From positions 1-48,451 of the forward strand of contig DBXO01000037.1 of assembly GCA_002309635.1 (NCBI GenBank): a stretch of 48,451 bases of DNA, in the 5' to 3' direction. Within the stretch, counting starts at the first letter, position 1. Every line of letters starts with the position of its first letter. The stretch is from Ruminococcus flavefaciens. GTDB lineage: Bacteria > Bacillota > Clostridia > Oscillospirales > Ruminococcaceae. The translations under genes and the position numbers were made by a program. The notes beneath the pieces were generated by a model, which was given only the letters and a program-made list of their open reading frames with translations, was not told the origin of the DNA and made no database searches. Shown piece by piece: positions 18,001 to 23,495 of the stretch.

Positions 18001-18904
18001 AATAGGACCGATACTCAGTAAGCTCGTACTTGCAGGAGGCTATATCAGCCAGTGGAAGAATATTGAGGCGTGTGCAAAGAACGGCGACTGGATCGGCGTA
18101 ATAACAGGCTCAATACATCTTGTAGTTTCACTGCTTGCGCTCTCTGACAACTGCTTTACTGGAGACACTCTTGTAGCAGCGGAAAATGGTCAGAAGCGTA
18201 TAGATGAACTTGAAGTCGGCGAAAAGGTATGGTCTTACGACATCTTTACAGGCGAGACTGAGCTTAAGGAAGTAGTAACGGTATTCGTTCACGAGAGCGA
18301 TGAGATACTTCATCTTCACACTTCAAATGACGATATTGATACTACAACAAACCACCCGTTCTACGTTCTCGGCAAGGGTTGGGTAGCAGCAGGCGACCTT
18401 ATCGCAGGTGATGAGCTTTACCTCGAAAGCGGCGATACAGCTGTTGTAACAGGTTCAGAGCTTGAAAAGCTTGAAGAGCCGATTAGAGTTTATAATCTTG
18501 AAGTTGCTGATTACAATACCTACTTTGTTGGCGATTATGCTGTTTTGGTGCATAATTATCCTGATGGAGAAAAGACAAAAGGTGGTAGTTTTAGAGATGT
18601 TAATGCATCAAGAGGTCCAGATGAAGTTGGACATCATATGCCGCAAAATGCTTATGATAAAACTATCGGATTAAGCAGAGACGATGCTCCTGCATTATTA
18701 ATGTCTCAAGAAGATCATAAATTAACGCGAACTTTTGGCGGACGTGGCAAAGCCACAATGCGAATGGATGAAGGTTTGACTGCACGGCAGCGTCTGGCAT
18801 TAGATATTATGGATATCAAAAGACTATTCGGTACAAAGTACAATGAAGGACTACGGCAATTAATAGATTACGCGAAGAGTTTACCAGAATTTAGAAAGGG
18901 GTAA
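9020..18904 (+). CDS. giant Rhs/YD-repeat polymorphic toxin with HINT domain and C-terminal toxin tip
   Basis: A 3294-residue exported protein. A signal peptide (1-35) leads to an N-terminal region with a beta-solenoid-like stretch (about 45-235). Ig-like modules lie around residues 1057, 1147, 1267 and 1353, with an acidic linker near 1470. The Rhs shell starts near 1690 (SVLRSYDSRRR, FGFGWEL), followed by dozens of YD repeats (1887-2754) and the Rhs core (YYLRARYMDPATGTF, then ANANPVTNTDPTGY, to about 2909). A hydrophobic pre-toxin segment (2910-3042) precedes a HINT domain: Cys3045 in DNCFTGDTLV, TTNHPFYV, and the terminal His3178-Asn3179 of VLVHN, where cleavage would release the tip. The 115-residue tip has VGHHMPQNAYD and MSQEDHKLTRTFGGRG, suggestive of a GHH-type HNH/His-Me-finger nuclease. 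Codon use turns AT-rich at the tip. Confidence 0.9.
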   Translation: MKDKKLFKKIIASVLSATIGMQYAASVLPQSVYAAYIDADYVLYSSDDTVINTVNAVINGNVYSGDTFDYRGNAVCYVNELLNAGDQAGSVKTLKSEHSKSDMPDYSYKLSKGVSYDVVYDGDQTISNASHDLSSSICAKGKLRISNTKFSGKGYIKADGDVVYDAVQNAEGCEVFICSENGNVIIQGTDLTIDGIIYAPKGKVEINAKHLKLNGAVIAKNTEINGTDVEIGKMTDPYSPLLEKGPELRISGSGDTYRENRKITLDISESLEKNELVPESIQWSFTAVDPSQQEAVRIDDETSTNAVKNLVITEAGTYRIEVNAKTQKGESVKYYDVLNITEDIAPVSGFWIENETTDRDENGEAVFRLEDTSYSLDGDNIGSRIWSVYFDSDNDGDFSDEKEEVFSLGNETKVTYKASSVGKYRFRLKTAEYFEDTIPKLISKEAYLCADSADNDKITGKTEVVNNAPVSNLGISKAKNVDIVVTVGTADTDEIRTLNKNAEEIKKDLESKGFSVNLSTVSTSTLTAKDRFAWDEYDHYDYKDGCGAVDMDKHILYEKDSVKMVGYGWAPLRDWLFVDDGIQAKRVLSFDMIRDKTDWHSMEGGGFLFNTSIREEKTKPEGSEEEVTVKKMNGYCILLCNGEFRLIQFTDMDADAFRNGQISSSAASAGKLLARAPVSDSYDNYTVKIITSDRTVTVLANNEPKIENFVLPDKKSGTGFGPIICHGSHGCQQQSYFTFSNIRMTTVSGSELSDILDNHKWRESAEHFVINLSKESNYDLQEETFLGSVVKSLTEKDLNLIGLGTVASQKQYNELFRSVDGTFIDWYDLLKNPDTLKKCIIDKLSGKDYSIKDDTITTSDEIEYNKYFVDKENDPVGEQSWKYTLDASVYENSKGKSGEFTEKAPITVFGSTGKYSISSILKDDPTKGNENLRDYSKWSNATDWTDCLYVHSKPVAEISSEIAASDTANKMICTLDFKAYDPDAQSHKNKGIKEEKFQWKCIQDQSWTDGRIPRVIDADKVYLQKYAVCDEMGQWSDPCVEVVYAEKQENIDQFKDDMPPKVELDVSDINPYRGDTIVVSASATDDNGVAYVTVKANGRVISNYQGSVLYTCNSSGEVKFTAECKDIGGNEVITEKTVTVQGPRDSTPPTITINRSRDVKYDDGTVTINGTIKDETKFGEYKVSYAVKDSEDFKQVFSSDSQVENGEIVSFDLPQKGAGEYVIAIEASDAEGNKRFDNITLTITEEKVKTEDKQTTEKKVQPKKENKPSEITLEASTLLAEVGETVIVKADAADEDGLVSLITYVNNKKVGEAPGELRLCEVEPKTVVVKAVAQDALNARTEKSIEIVFQDTSDHTPPTAEITSPTNEQPISGKVTLIGSACDETALRKYQLDYKKSGTNTYSPILSSMQSVQNEELGVWDTYSLDNGVYEIRLTAIDNGGNSAEFRREYQVQNGAVKPEKPAENGEGSGNADPAGNENQSAEEEQQLIFISKPQSSVTADKVLKVEAQADSKLVNSEYTVFVQRNIRDSRQIKVASGKIGSDGMISAAVDTSMYDDGKYTVTVAVKGNNGSAAEKAGAVIKHEYKQADSEEYKCSIVSPADLDQLTCISEIKAEITPDVFTKYKFEYAPAGTGCYTVFDDGNIVEEKEITGEFDTTLIENGYFDIRFTVFGDGITASDTVTVQVAGNMKIGNFTLNFDDMDVRMNGTDVSVLRSYDSRRRNSKGDFGFGWELALVNAKLEISGNQGDNWVQESSGGSYITTYSLRENKKHRITVDLGDGKPETFALSLSPAAQMFYPLEYGIAARYTSMDGTGSKLEPMDVSTDDLIYNSGYLVTPDFEIYDPQTFRYTRANGTVYVIDKKDGLRSITYTNGKNVTFGKNGITNSDGRSITFTRDNEGRITDITSFTGANIKYTYDVFGDLVSVNSDGKETKFEYSDHYITNIIDARNVSITKNVYDDDGRLIKSVDAAGNEIVYSHNIDGREEVITDRNNNTTRYVYDEKGNVLTQTDAMGNTISNTYDENGRLASKTDAMGNVTHYTYDKFGNAGTVTDAEGHTVKNEYDSFGQLISLNAMGTELLSITYNSRGYAESMTDALGNVEKYTYDKDNNVSSITDNIGKYMNFTYDSDGNVLSMTNGTGTVTEFSYDENGHCASKKLSYNMNGEKREVTEFYQYDDYGNLVKVTDSDGNITTNEYNEIDKIASSTDVNGRKTSYSYDPLGNLSKIVYPDGTSEVFTYDKEGNNTSATDRLGRKFTMEYDKVGNLVKKTYPNGTSESYEYDKNYNMIAQTAPSGAVTVYEYDKINRNTAIVDALNNRTAFAYNDKSQLSSMTDANGNVYKYFYDAGGNRIKTVYPDNTSASTAYDERGRLVSQTDQNGRTTAYSYDNGDRLTSVSDAVGNVTEYTYNEIGNLVSVKDANGNITNYSYDDFSRVTKVVNAEGQAAEMTYDASGNVLSSTDFAGKLTEYTYDADGRLISEKNADGTVTYSYSRDGKLTAARDSHGNTSFAYDNMDELTKVSYPNGTYAEYTYDETGRMTSVRTAYGTTSYEYDVLDRVTKVIDRNGYATVYEYDKNGNRTAVKYANGITVSYDYDKLNRLISEKAVDKDGNTVAQYDYTLGKAGERVKIVELGRTVEYTYDDIYRLTGEKITKSDNSVSEITYTYDKVSNRISKNENGNVTAYTYNKLNQLLKENDTVYEYDEAGNLISKTEADKSTAYTYNASNKLIRATTQKGNDVTVEEYEYDYAGNRIVKKSENDYTYYLNDLSGSLTNVLAELDKAKAEKCFYTLGTDMISQERGGSISYYIADGHGSVRMLTDINGAVTDTYDFDAWGVMISSNGVTENNYLYCGEQYDSATGFYYLRARYMDPATGTFTTMDTYQGSIFDPVSLHKYLYANANPVTNTDPTGYFSLCEISISEAINGILDKMQNLKIVKIYKEMKDAIELIDRIATIIDIGRQIATWLTDPDANAMDMILGIAAGIISGFFLKKMCSIKKIGPILSKLVLAGGYISQWKNIEACAKNGDWIGVITGSIHLVVSLLALSDNCFTGDTLVAAENGQKRIDELEVGEKVWSYDIFTGETELKEVVTVFVHESDEILHLHTSNDDIDTTTNHPFYVLGKGWVAAGDLIAGDELYLESGDTAVVTGSELEKLEEPIRVYNLEVADYNTYFVGDYAVLVHNYPDGEKTKGGSFRDVNASRGPDEVGHHMPQNAYDKTIGLSRDDAPALLMSQEDHKLTRTFGGRGKATMRMDEGLTARQRLALDIMDIKRLFGTKYNEGLRQLIDYAKSLPEFRKG
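18449..18556 (+). repeat. HINT 3' segment, homologous to the orphan cassette
   Basis: These 108 bases, ending at the His-Asn codons, align without gaps to 19708-19815. They include a 26-base identical block (18458-18483, 19717-19742). This is the likely crossover region for exchanging toxin tips. Confidence 0.8.
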
Positions 18905-18909
18905 GTTTA

Positions 18910-19617
18910 ATGGCCGATTATTATAAATTTACAGGTAATCCCGATTTATCAATAAGCTATGCATATGGAGAACATTGGAAAAATGACCAAGGATACAGTG
19001 CCGTCTTGAGGAAAGGCAGTTATCATCATTTTTTTGGCGGAAAAACGTGGAGACTTCCAATATGCTCAAACTGTAAAGTTTCATATCATCAGATAATTAA
19101 TCTTGATATTAATGACCCTAAAATATCGTTTCTATCAAAAAAAATAAAATGCCTGCCATTGATTGCGTGCCTGAATTGCTCAGAGTCATGGAACAGGTTC
19201 TATTACAGGATAGATAATAAACTTATTATTTCTGAACTGACTGTAAATGATACACAACATTGGATACAAGAAGATGATTTGAAAATAACGGTTTCTCTTC
19301 CAAAAATCGATTTGACTTTAGAAGAAATACCATTATCAGATAATCCAATTACTAAAGAAAAATATGATAGTGCAATTGATACTGCTGGAACTAAGAGTAT
19401 ATGCTATGTTTCGGGAGCACCTATTTATTTACAGAACCCAATAAACTATGAATGCCCTGTTTGTAAAAGACGAATGAATTATGTTGCAACTGTTTTTAGT
19501 GATGTGAGCGGCAATTTAAAGGATTACGATATTGACTTTGATTTGGGCGAAATGTTTTTGTATTATTGTTTTTGCGATAACTGTGATTTAGTCGTATGTG
19601 AAACACAGGGATTTTGA
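18910..19617 (+). CDS. candidate immunity protein for the Rhs toxin tip
   Basis: A 235-residue cytoplasmic protein starting 5 bases after the toxin stop, with GGGGTAAG as ribosome site. It has no signal peptide or membrane helix. Its most notable feature is four Cys pairs: CSNC (about residue 57), CLNC (about 92), CPVC (about 181) and CDNC (about 226), each with aromatic neighbours, suggesting two zinc sites, one per half. The segment GGKTWRLPICSNC resembles small proteins of toxin-immunity loci, but I do not recognise a named family. Position, size and AT-rich composition equal to the tip argue that it neutralises that toxin. A terminator follows directly. Confidence 0.65.
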   Translation: MADYYKFTGNPDLSISYAYGEHWKNDQGYSAVLRKGSYHHFFGGKTWRLPICSNCKVSYHQIINLDINDPKISFLSKKIKCLPLIACLNCSESWNRFYYRIDNKLIISELTVNDTQHWIQEDDLKITVSLPKIDLTLEEIPLSDNPITKEKYDSAIDTAGTKSICYVSGAPIYLQNPINYECPVCKRRMNYVATVFSDVSGNLKDYDIDFDLGEMFLYYCFCDNCDLVVCETQGF

Positions 19618-19627
19618 CAATTATTCC

Positions 19628-19653
19628 GCCGCCTCATCTGAGGCGGCTTTTTT
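19628..19653 (+). terminator. terminator after the first toxin/immunity pair
   Basis: GCCGCCTC (19628-19635) and GAGGCGGC (19640-19647) around ATCT, then six Ts. The same stem recurs at 21156-21183 after the second cassette. Confidence 0.9.
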
Positions 19654-19654
19654 C

Positions 19655-19683
19655 TTGACAAAGTATGACAGATGTGATAATAT
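19655..19683 (+). promoter_or_regulatory. promoter in front of the orphan toxin cassette
   Basis: TTGACA (19655-19660), a 17-base spacer and TAATAT (19678-19683), directly after the preceding terminator. It would drive the cassette genes independently of the Rhs operon. Confidence 0.6.
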
Positions 19684-19707
19684 TAAGACAGTTCAACTGC
19701 GTATATC

Positions 19708-19815
19708 ACAGGAGCGGAGCTTGAAAAGCTTGAAGAGCCGATAAAGGTGTATAACATCGAAGTTCTTGACAATCATACGTATTTTGTCGGCGATAAGGCT
19801 GTACTTGTTCATAAT
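19708..19815 (+). repeat. orphan copy of the HINT 3' segment
   Basis: It is collinear with 18449-18556 (108 bases each, no gaps). The 26 identical bases at 19717-19742 are followed by codon-level divergence, so the copy is not recent. Confidence 0.8.
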
Positions 19816-20115
19816 ATGTATGGTGAGACTGATAATGATGAATTAGTTGAAGTCTATGATTCATTAAAAAAGTCTCCAAATTATCCAGAGGGATTTAAAG
19901 CTGTTAAGAATGGTACAACAAAGAATAATATTAATAATGAAGCTTTGCATCAAAAGTTAAAGAAAGTTGAATCTGGCAAATGGTATAAAGTATATAAAGA
20001 TGGATTTGATAGGTTTATGAATGAAATATCGATCCATTTTTTCCAGAGCCCTTCAGGAAAAGTTTTTGATGTTAAAGTAAAGAGTGGTTGGAGTAACAGT
20101 TCAAGTAGTTGGTGA
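19747..20115 (+). CDS. orphan toxin cassette: HINT C-terminal fragment fused to a second toxin tip
   Basis: The frame homologous to the Rhs HINT end starts at 19687 after an in-frame TAA; the first usable start is GTG 19747, without a good ribosome site. Residues 1-23 repeat the HINT terminus (YNIEV, TYFVGDKAVLVHN), so the His-Asn cleavage motif is kept but the rest of HINT, the Rhs shell and the export signal are absent. The following 99-residue tip is unrelated to the first; it has EGFKAVKNGTTKNNI, GKWYKVYKDG and SIHFFQSPSGKVFDVKVKSG, a compact basic domain reminiscent of small RNase toxins, family unknown. By analogy with orphan CdiA-CT and Rhs-CT modules it is a reserve tip that recombination could place on the main gene. 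Confidence 0.7.
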   Translation: MYNIEVLDNHTYFVGDKAVLVHNMYGETDNDELVEVYDSLKKSPNYPEGFKAVKNGTTKNNINNEALHQKLKKVESGKWYKVYKDGFDRFMNEISIHFFQSPSGKVFDVKVKSGWSNSSSSW

Positions 20116-20120
20116 TTTAA

Positions 20121-20441
20121 ATGAAGTTTAATGTGAATGATGGCAATATGTTTTTGAATGTATTTATACTTGGATTGATAACTGCATTAGAAACTGAGCA
20201 ATTAAGTCCAGAGGAATGTGAAGTATTGTTATTTAATCCATATATAGTTCAAAAATGTAAGGAAAACAGAATTAATAAACCTATCATAAATATCATTGAG
20301 AAGTGTACGGAATTAGATGATATAAAAAGAATAGTTCCTTATGATTATGAAAGAACAATAGCAGAAATAAAAAAAGAGTGTTTGTCGTATCTGCAATTAC
20401 ATGAAAAATTAGAATATCCAATTAATAGATATTTTGAATAA
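20121..20441 (+). CDS. candidate immunity protein for the orphan tip, DUF3969-like
   Basis: A 106-residue, all-helical, soluble protein that starts 5 bases after the orphan tip, the same spacing as in the first toxin/immunity pair. The opening NVFILGLITALETEQLSPEE and the later IEKCTELDDI match what I recall of DUF3969 proteins, which occur beside secreted toxins in Firmicutes. Family assignment is from memory and moderately certain. It is very AT-rich like its partner. The expected role is to bind and neutralise the adjacent toxin in the cytoplasm. Confidence 0.65.
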   Translation: MKFNVNDGNMFLNVFILGLITALETEQLSPEECEVLLFNPYIVQKCKENRINKPIINIIEKCTELDDIKRIVPYDYERTIAEIKKECLSYLQLHEKLEYPINRYFE

Positions 20442-20468
20442 TTGCTTATGAGGAGATAATTGAAAGGT

Positions 20469-21128
20469 ATGAGTAAAATAAAAGATTATGATTTATTGCT
20501 TGAAGCATCAAGGAACGGATTTGAGGCATTATTTAAAGAGCATAAAGAAGAATTTTATTACTGTACTTTGATATTGTCAGAAGGTGCGACTCCGTTTATT
20601 TCTGCATTTTCTAAAGAAGCTCTTAATGAAGCAGTGAAAAAAAATAACGGCAAATATTCTGCCGAGGAGCTTAAATGGTCATATGCGGATTCTCCATACT
20701 GTGGATATGGCTTTGATGAATACTTTAAAGAGATTGACAAGCTTTTTAATGAGAGAATGGACAATGTTTCAGATGAGGATTACGACAATGAAATTGAATA
20801 TTGGCTGTCTCTTATGGAAAAGGTCATGAAAACTCTTGATAAGGAAAAGGTATTCGGAGAAGGACAAATCAGACGTGATATGATTATCAATGCTGAGATA
20901 ATGCCGCCTGATGATTCCAATGCACAAAGAGCAGAGCAATTAAATACTAAGACTGCATATAAGAAATGGTATAAAGAAAATTTTGATAATGTTGAATGCA
21001 CGATTTCGGAAGAATATTTGGAAAAGGTTTCAAAAATGTCACCGAAGGAATTTATTGCAGCGCTTCGTAAAATGTCAGGCAAAGAAGCAGATATGCTTAC
21101 AGAATATTTAAAAAAAATAAAAAGATGA
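20469..21128 (+). CDS. DUF4303-like immunity-type protein
   Basis: A soluble protein of 219 residues. The N-terminal half has EEFYYCTLILSEGATPF and, further on, LKWSYADSPYCGYGFDEYF, the pattern of DUF4303 proteins commonly encoded in polymorphic-toxin immunity arrays. The C-terminal half is helical and lysine-rich. The start is uncertain: AGGAG (20451-20455) is 4 bases before a TTG at 20460 and 13 before the ATG at 20469. No toxin fragment directly precedes it, so it may be an immunity gene left from a lost cassette or a second protector in the array. A terminator follows. Confidence 0.65.
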   Translation: MSKIKDYDLLLEASRNGFEALFKEHKEEFYYCTLILSEGATPFISAFSKEALNEAVKKNNGKYSAEELKWSYADSPYCGYGFDEYFKEIDKLFNERMDNVSDEDYDNEIEYWLSLMEKVMKTLDKEKVFGEGQIRRDMIINAEIMPPDDSNAQRAEQLNTKTAYKKWYKENFDNVECTISEEYLEKVSKMSPKEFIAALRKMSGKEADMLTEYLKKIKR

Positions 21129-21155
21129 CATTTGGTATATAAATTTTTTATTTTT

Positions 21156-21183
21156 GCCGCCTCATAAGAGGCGGCTTTTTTTT
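21156..21183 (+). terminator. terminator closing the toxin/immunity array
   Basis: GCCGCCTC and GAGGCGGC around ATAA, then eight Ts. The stem is identical to that at 19628-19647. Confidence 0.9.
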
Positions 21184-21224
21184 ACTCCCAACCAAATTTA
21201 AGCCACAATAAGGATCCAAACAGT

Positions 21225-21254
21225 AAAAGGGAACGCTCAAGCGTTCCCTTTTTA
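21225..21254. terminator. bidirectional terminator hairpin
   Basis: AAAAGGGAACGC (21225-21236) and GCGTTCCCTTTT (21241-21252) around TCAA. It is 15 bases from the stop of the convergent gene at 21270 and nearly identical to 7852-7878. Confidence 0.75.
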
Positions 21255-21269
21255 CATATACACCGATTT

Positions 21270-21842
21270 TTACTTAAAAAACATATACGCGCATACCGCA
21301 ACTGCGACAGAGCCGCACAAAGCACCGCAGATCACCTTTATAAGGGGACTGCTTATGCTGTTGATGCGCTCTGCGGATATCTCATCGAGGGGCTTGCCCT
21401 CCATGAAAGCCTTTATCTCCTTGTAGGTACGGATATTGTTATCCTTTTTCATTTTCTCGACCTTCATTGCAACGATCATTGAGACTGTGAAAAGCACGCC
21501 CCATATAACTCCGCCTACCCAGCCCAGATACTTTATCAGAGGCGGCAGGGAGACAGCCACCAGCAGATACATAACAGTCAGCAGCCATGCCATTGCATTG
21601 AATTTTTTTACATCATTGTTTTCGATTTCCTTTTTCATAGATTCAACATCTCCTTTAACTAATTCGTCAAGAGAAACATTGAACAGCTTTCCGAGCAGCA
21701 GAAGACTGTGTATGTCGGGGTAGCTCTTACCGTTTTCCCAGTTTGAAATGGTCTGCCGGCTGACATATGCTTTTTCGGCAAGAGTTTCCTGTGACCAGTT
21801 GAGTTTTCCGCGTAGCTTTTTGATCTGATTTCCGATCTCCAT
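21270..21842 (-). CDS. XRE-family regulator with C-terminal membrane helices
   Basis: A 190-residue protein. Residues 5-60 form a Cro/C1-type helix-turn-helix: IKKLRGKLNWSQETLAEKA, VSRQTISNWENGKSYPD, then LLLLGKLFNVSLDELVKGD. A linker leads to two adjacent membrane helices (about 84-128: WLLTVMYLLVAVSLPP, and VIWGVLFTVSMIVAM) and a third at the C-terminus (VICGALCGSVAVAVCAYMF). Such membrane-tethered regulators are common in Firmicutes and usually control neighbouring or self expression; no target is evident here. The ATG at 21842 follows AGGAGG. Confidence 0.9.
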   Translation of the reverse strand: MEIGNQIKKLRGKLNWSQETLAEKAYVSRQTISNWENGKSYPDIHSLLLLGKLFNVSLDELVKGDVESMKKEIENNDVKKFNAMAWLLTVMYLLVAVSLPPLIKYLGWVGGVIWGVLFTVSMIVAMKVEKMKKDNNIRTYKEIKAFMEGKPLDEISAERINSISSPLIKVICGALCGSVAVAVCAYMFFK

Positions 21843-22014
21843 GTTTTTCCTCCTTTGGAGTTTTCTGTTCTCCTGACTGACACCAGTATAGCATCATGGC
21901 GTGGAGAATTCTACCAATTCTTTTTTACATCAGCCGAAAAAAGCTGCAAAAAGGCTTTTACAAGCCATGTAAAAGCTCTTTTACACGGCGGAATACAGGC
22001 ATTTATCCGGTATG

Positions 22015-22043
22015 CAAAAAAAGGGCAGCCGAAAGGTCTGCCC
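22015..22043 (-). terminator. terminator of the trmL-DegV unit
   Basis: On the minus strand GGGCAG (22043-22038) pairs with CTGCCC (22028-22023), followed by a run of seven Ts. Confidence 0.8.
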
Positions 22044-22054
22044 TTTGCCGTGGA

Positions 22055-22927
22055 TTATTTGTTCTTGCGTCTGATGAGCACAGCAACAAGGTCGGGACCA
22101 ATGTTAGAGGTTACTACCGCACCTATATTACCCATCATCTCAGACTTCCTTCCTGTCTTTTTGACGAGTTCCTTTTCGACTTCCTTTGCAACAGTATCGT
22201 CTCTGCCGTGAAGGAGTATATAAGGAGTCTGAGGCGTCATATTTTTTTCAACAGTTTCAACAAGCTTTGGAACGATGTTCTTTTCACCTCTTATTTTGTC
22301 AACTGTCTCGGTTGTGCCGTCTGCAAAGAGGATAATGGGTTTAAGTCCGAGGAGTTCTCCGGCAAAAGCCTTTGCAGCGGAGATACGTCCTGATTTTTTT
22401 GCATATTTGAGTGAAAAGGGAACAGCATATATAGCGCATACATTGAACCAGTCCTCAAGATAGGCGACTATTTCCTCTGCCTCGGCACCGCGTTTGATCT
22501 TTTTTGCAGCCTCCGCAACGGGATAGCCGTAGAAAAGGGTATAGCATTTTGAGTCAAGGTTGAAAATGCGGAGATTGTCCTTTGCCTCGGGATTGTTGTC
22601 GTAGAAATCGTTTTTTGCGATAATGGAATTATTATATGTACCGGATCCCTGAGAGTTTATGGATACACTGATGATATCGGTATATCCCTGATCAAAGAGT
22701 TCCTTGTAGGCTTCTTCGAAGGTAACGGGGGATATCTGCGAGTGTTTTGGAATCTCGTCGCACTCCTCAAGGAGCTTGTAGAACTCCTGAGTGGTTTTAT
22801 CGTACATCTCGCGGAAGCTCTTTCCGCCGACTGTAAGAGTAAACGGAATGACTTTTATGCCCAGCTCCTCAACAGTTTCCTTTGGCAGATCACAGCATGA
22901 ATCAGTAAGTATTACGATCTTTGACAT
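22055..22927 (-). CDS. DegV family fatty-acid-binding protein
   Basis: A 290-residue DegV protein. It has the N-terminal ILTDSCCDLPKE, the SQISPVTFEEAY and INSQGSGTYNNS phosphate/carboxylate-binding segments, and a C-terminal LHGRDDTVAKEVEKEL followed by IGAVVTSNIGP. Family members bind a fatty acid (FakB-like) and can present it to a FakA kinase; no fakA is in the window. The longer upstream frame is not used: the ATG at 22927 follows AGGAG by 7 bases. It starts 13 bases after trmL and shares its terminator. Confidence 0.9.
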   Translation of the reverse strand: MSKIVILTDSCCDLPKETVEELGIKVIPFTLTVGGKSFREMYDKTTQEFYKLLEECDEIPKHSQISPVTFEEAYKELFDQGYTDIISVSINSQGSGTYNNSIIAKNDFYDNNPEAKDNLRIFNLDSKCYTLFYGYPVAEAAKKIKRGAEAEEIVAYLEDWFNVCAIYAVPFSLKYAKKSGRISAAKAFAGELLGLKPIILFADGTTETVDKIRGEKNIVPKLVETVEKNMTPQTPYILLHGRDDTVAKEVEKELVKKTGRKSEMMGNIGAVVTSNIGPDLVAVLIRRKNK

Positions 22928-22940
22928 AATATATTCTCCT

Positions 22941-23438
22941 TTACCATGTATATTGTGTAAGCTTTCCCTGGCGGGAAAGGTCCGGGTAGTCCCATTGCCT
23001 AAGCACCTCATATACCGCAATTGCCACGGAATTTGAGAGATTGAGGCTGCGAAGCTCATTGCGCATAGGTATCCTTACGCAGCGGTCGGGATTGTCATGC
23101 AGAAGCGATTCGGGAAGTCCCTTGTCCTCACGTCCGAAAATGAGATAGGAGTTGTCGGGGTATTCCGCTTCACTGTGGACGTGGAGCCCTTTTGTCGTGA
23201 AGTAGAAGAAGTTTCCGCCCTCATTCTTTGTAAAAAAGTCGCCGAGGCTGTCATAATATGTAATGTCGAGCTTGTCCCAGTAGTCAAGACCCGCGCGTTT
23301 GAGATGCTTGTCGCTGACCTCGAAGCCAAGGGGGCGGACGAGGTGCAGTCTTGCTCCGGTAACGGCGCATGTTCGGGAGATATTTCCCGTATTCTGCGGT
23401 ATCTGAGGTTCTACAAGGACTATATTGAGATTTTGCAT
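22941..23438 (-). CDS. trmL: tRNA (cytidine(34)-2'-O)-methyltransferase TrmL
   Basis: A 165-residue SPOUT methyltransferase, the usual TrmL length. The trefoil-knot motifs are visible: PQIPQNTGNISRTC near the start, FGREDKGLPESLL in the middle, and RSLNLSNSVAIAVYEVLRQ at the end. The enzyme methylates the wobble base ribose in certain leucine tRNAs using S-adenosylmethionine. It is followed after 13 bases by the DegV gene. An AAGGAT site precedes the ATG. Confidence 0.95.
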   Translation of the reverse strand: MQNLNIVLVEPQIPQNTGNISRTCAVTGARLHLVRPLGFEVSDKHLKRAGLDYWDKLDITYYDSLGDFFTKNEGGNFFYFTTKGLHVHSEAEYPDNSYLIFGREDKGLPESLLHDNPDRCVRIPMRNELRSLNLSNSVAIAVYEVLRQWDYPDLSRQGKLTQYTW

Positions 23439-23495
23439 AATTATCCTTCTATAAAGTTTTATTCTAACTCCGTCTGTGCGGAGGAAAAAGCTTGT

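Noticed and set aside
22928..23059. 44-codon N-terminal extension of the DegV protein
   Set aside because: The extension overlaps trmL and has no ribosome site; ATG 22927 has AGGAG and matches the family N-terminus.
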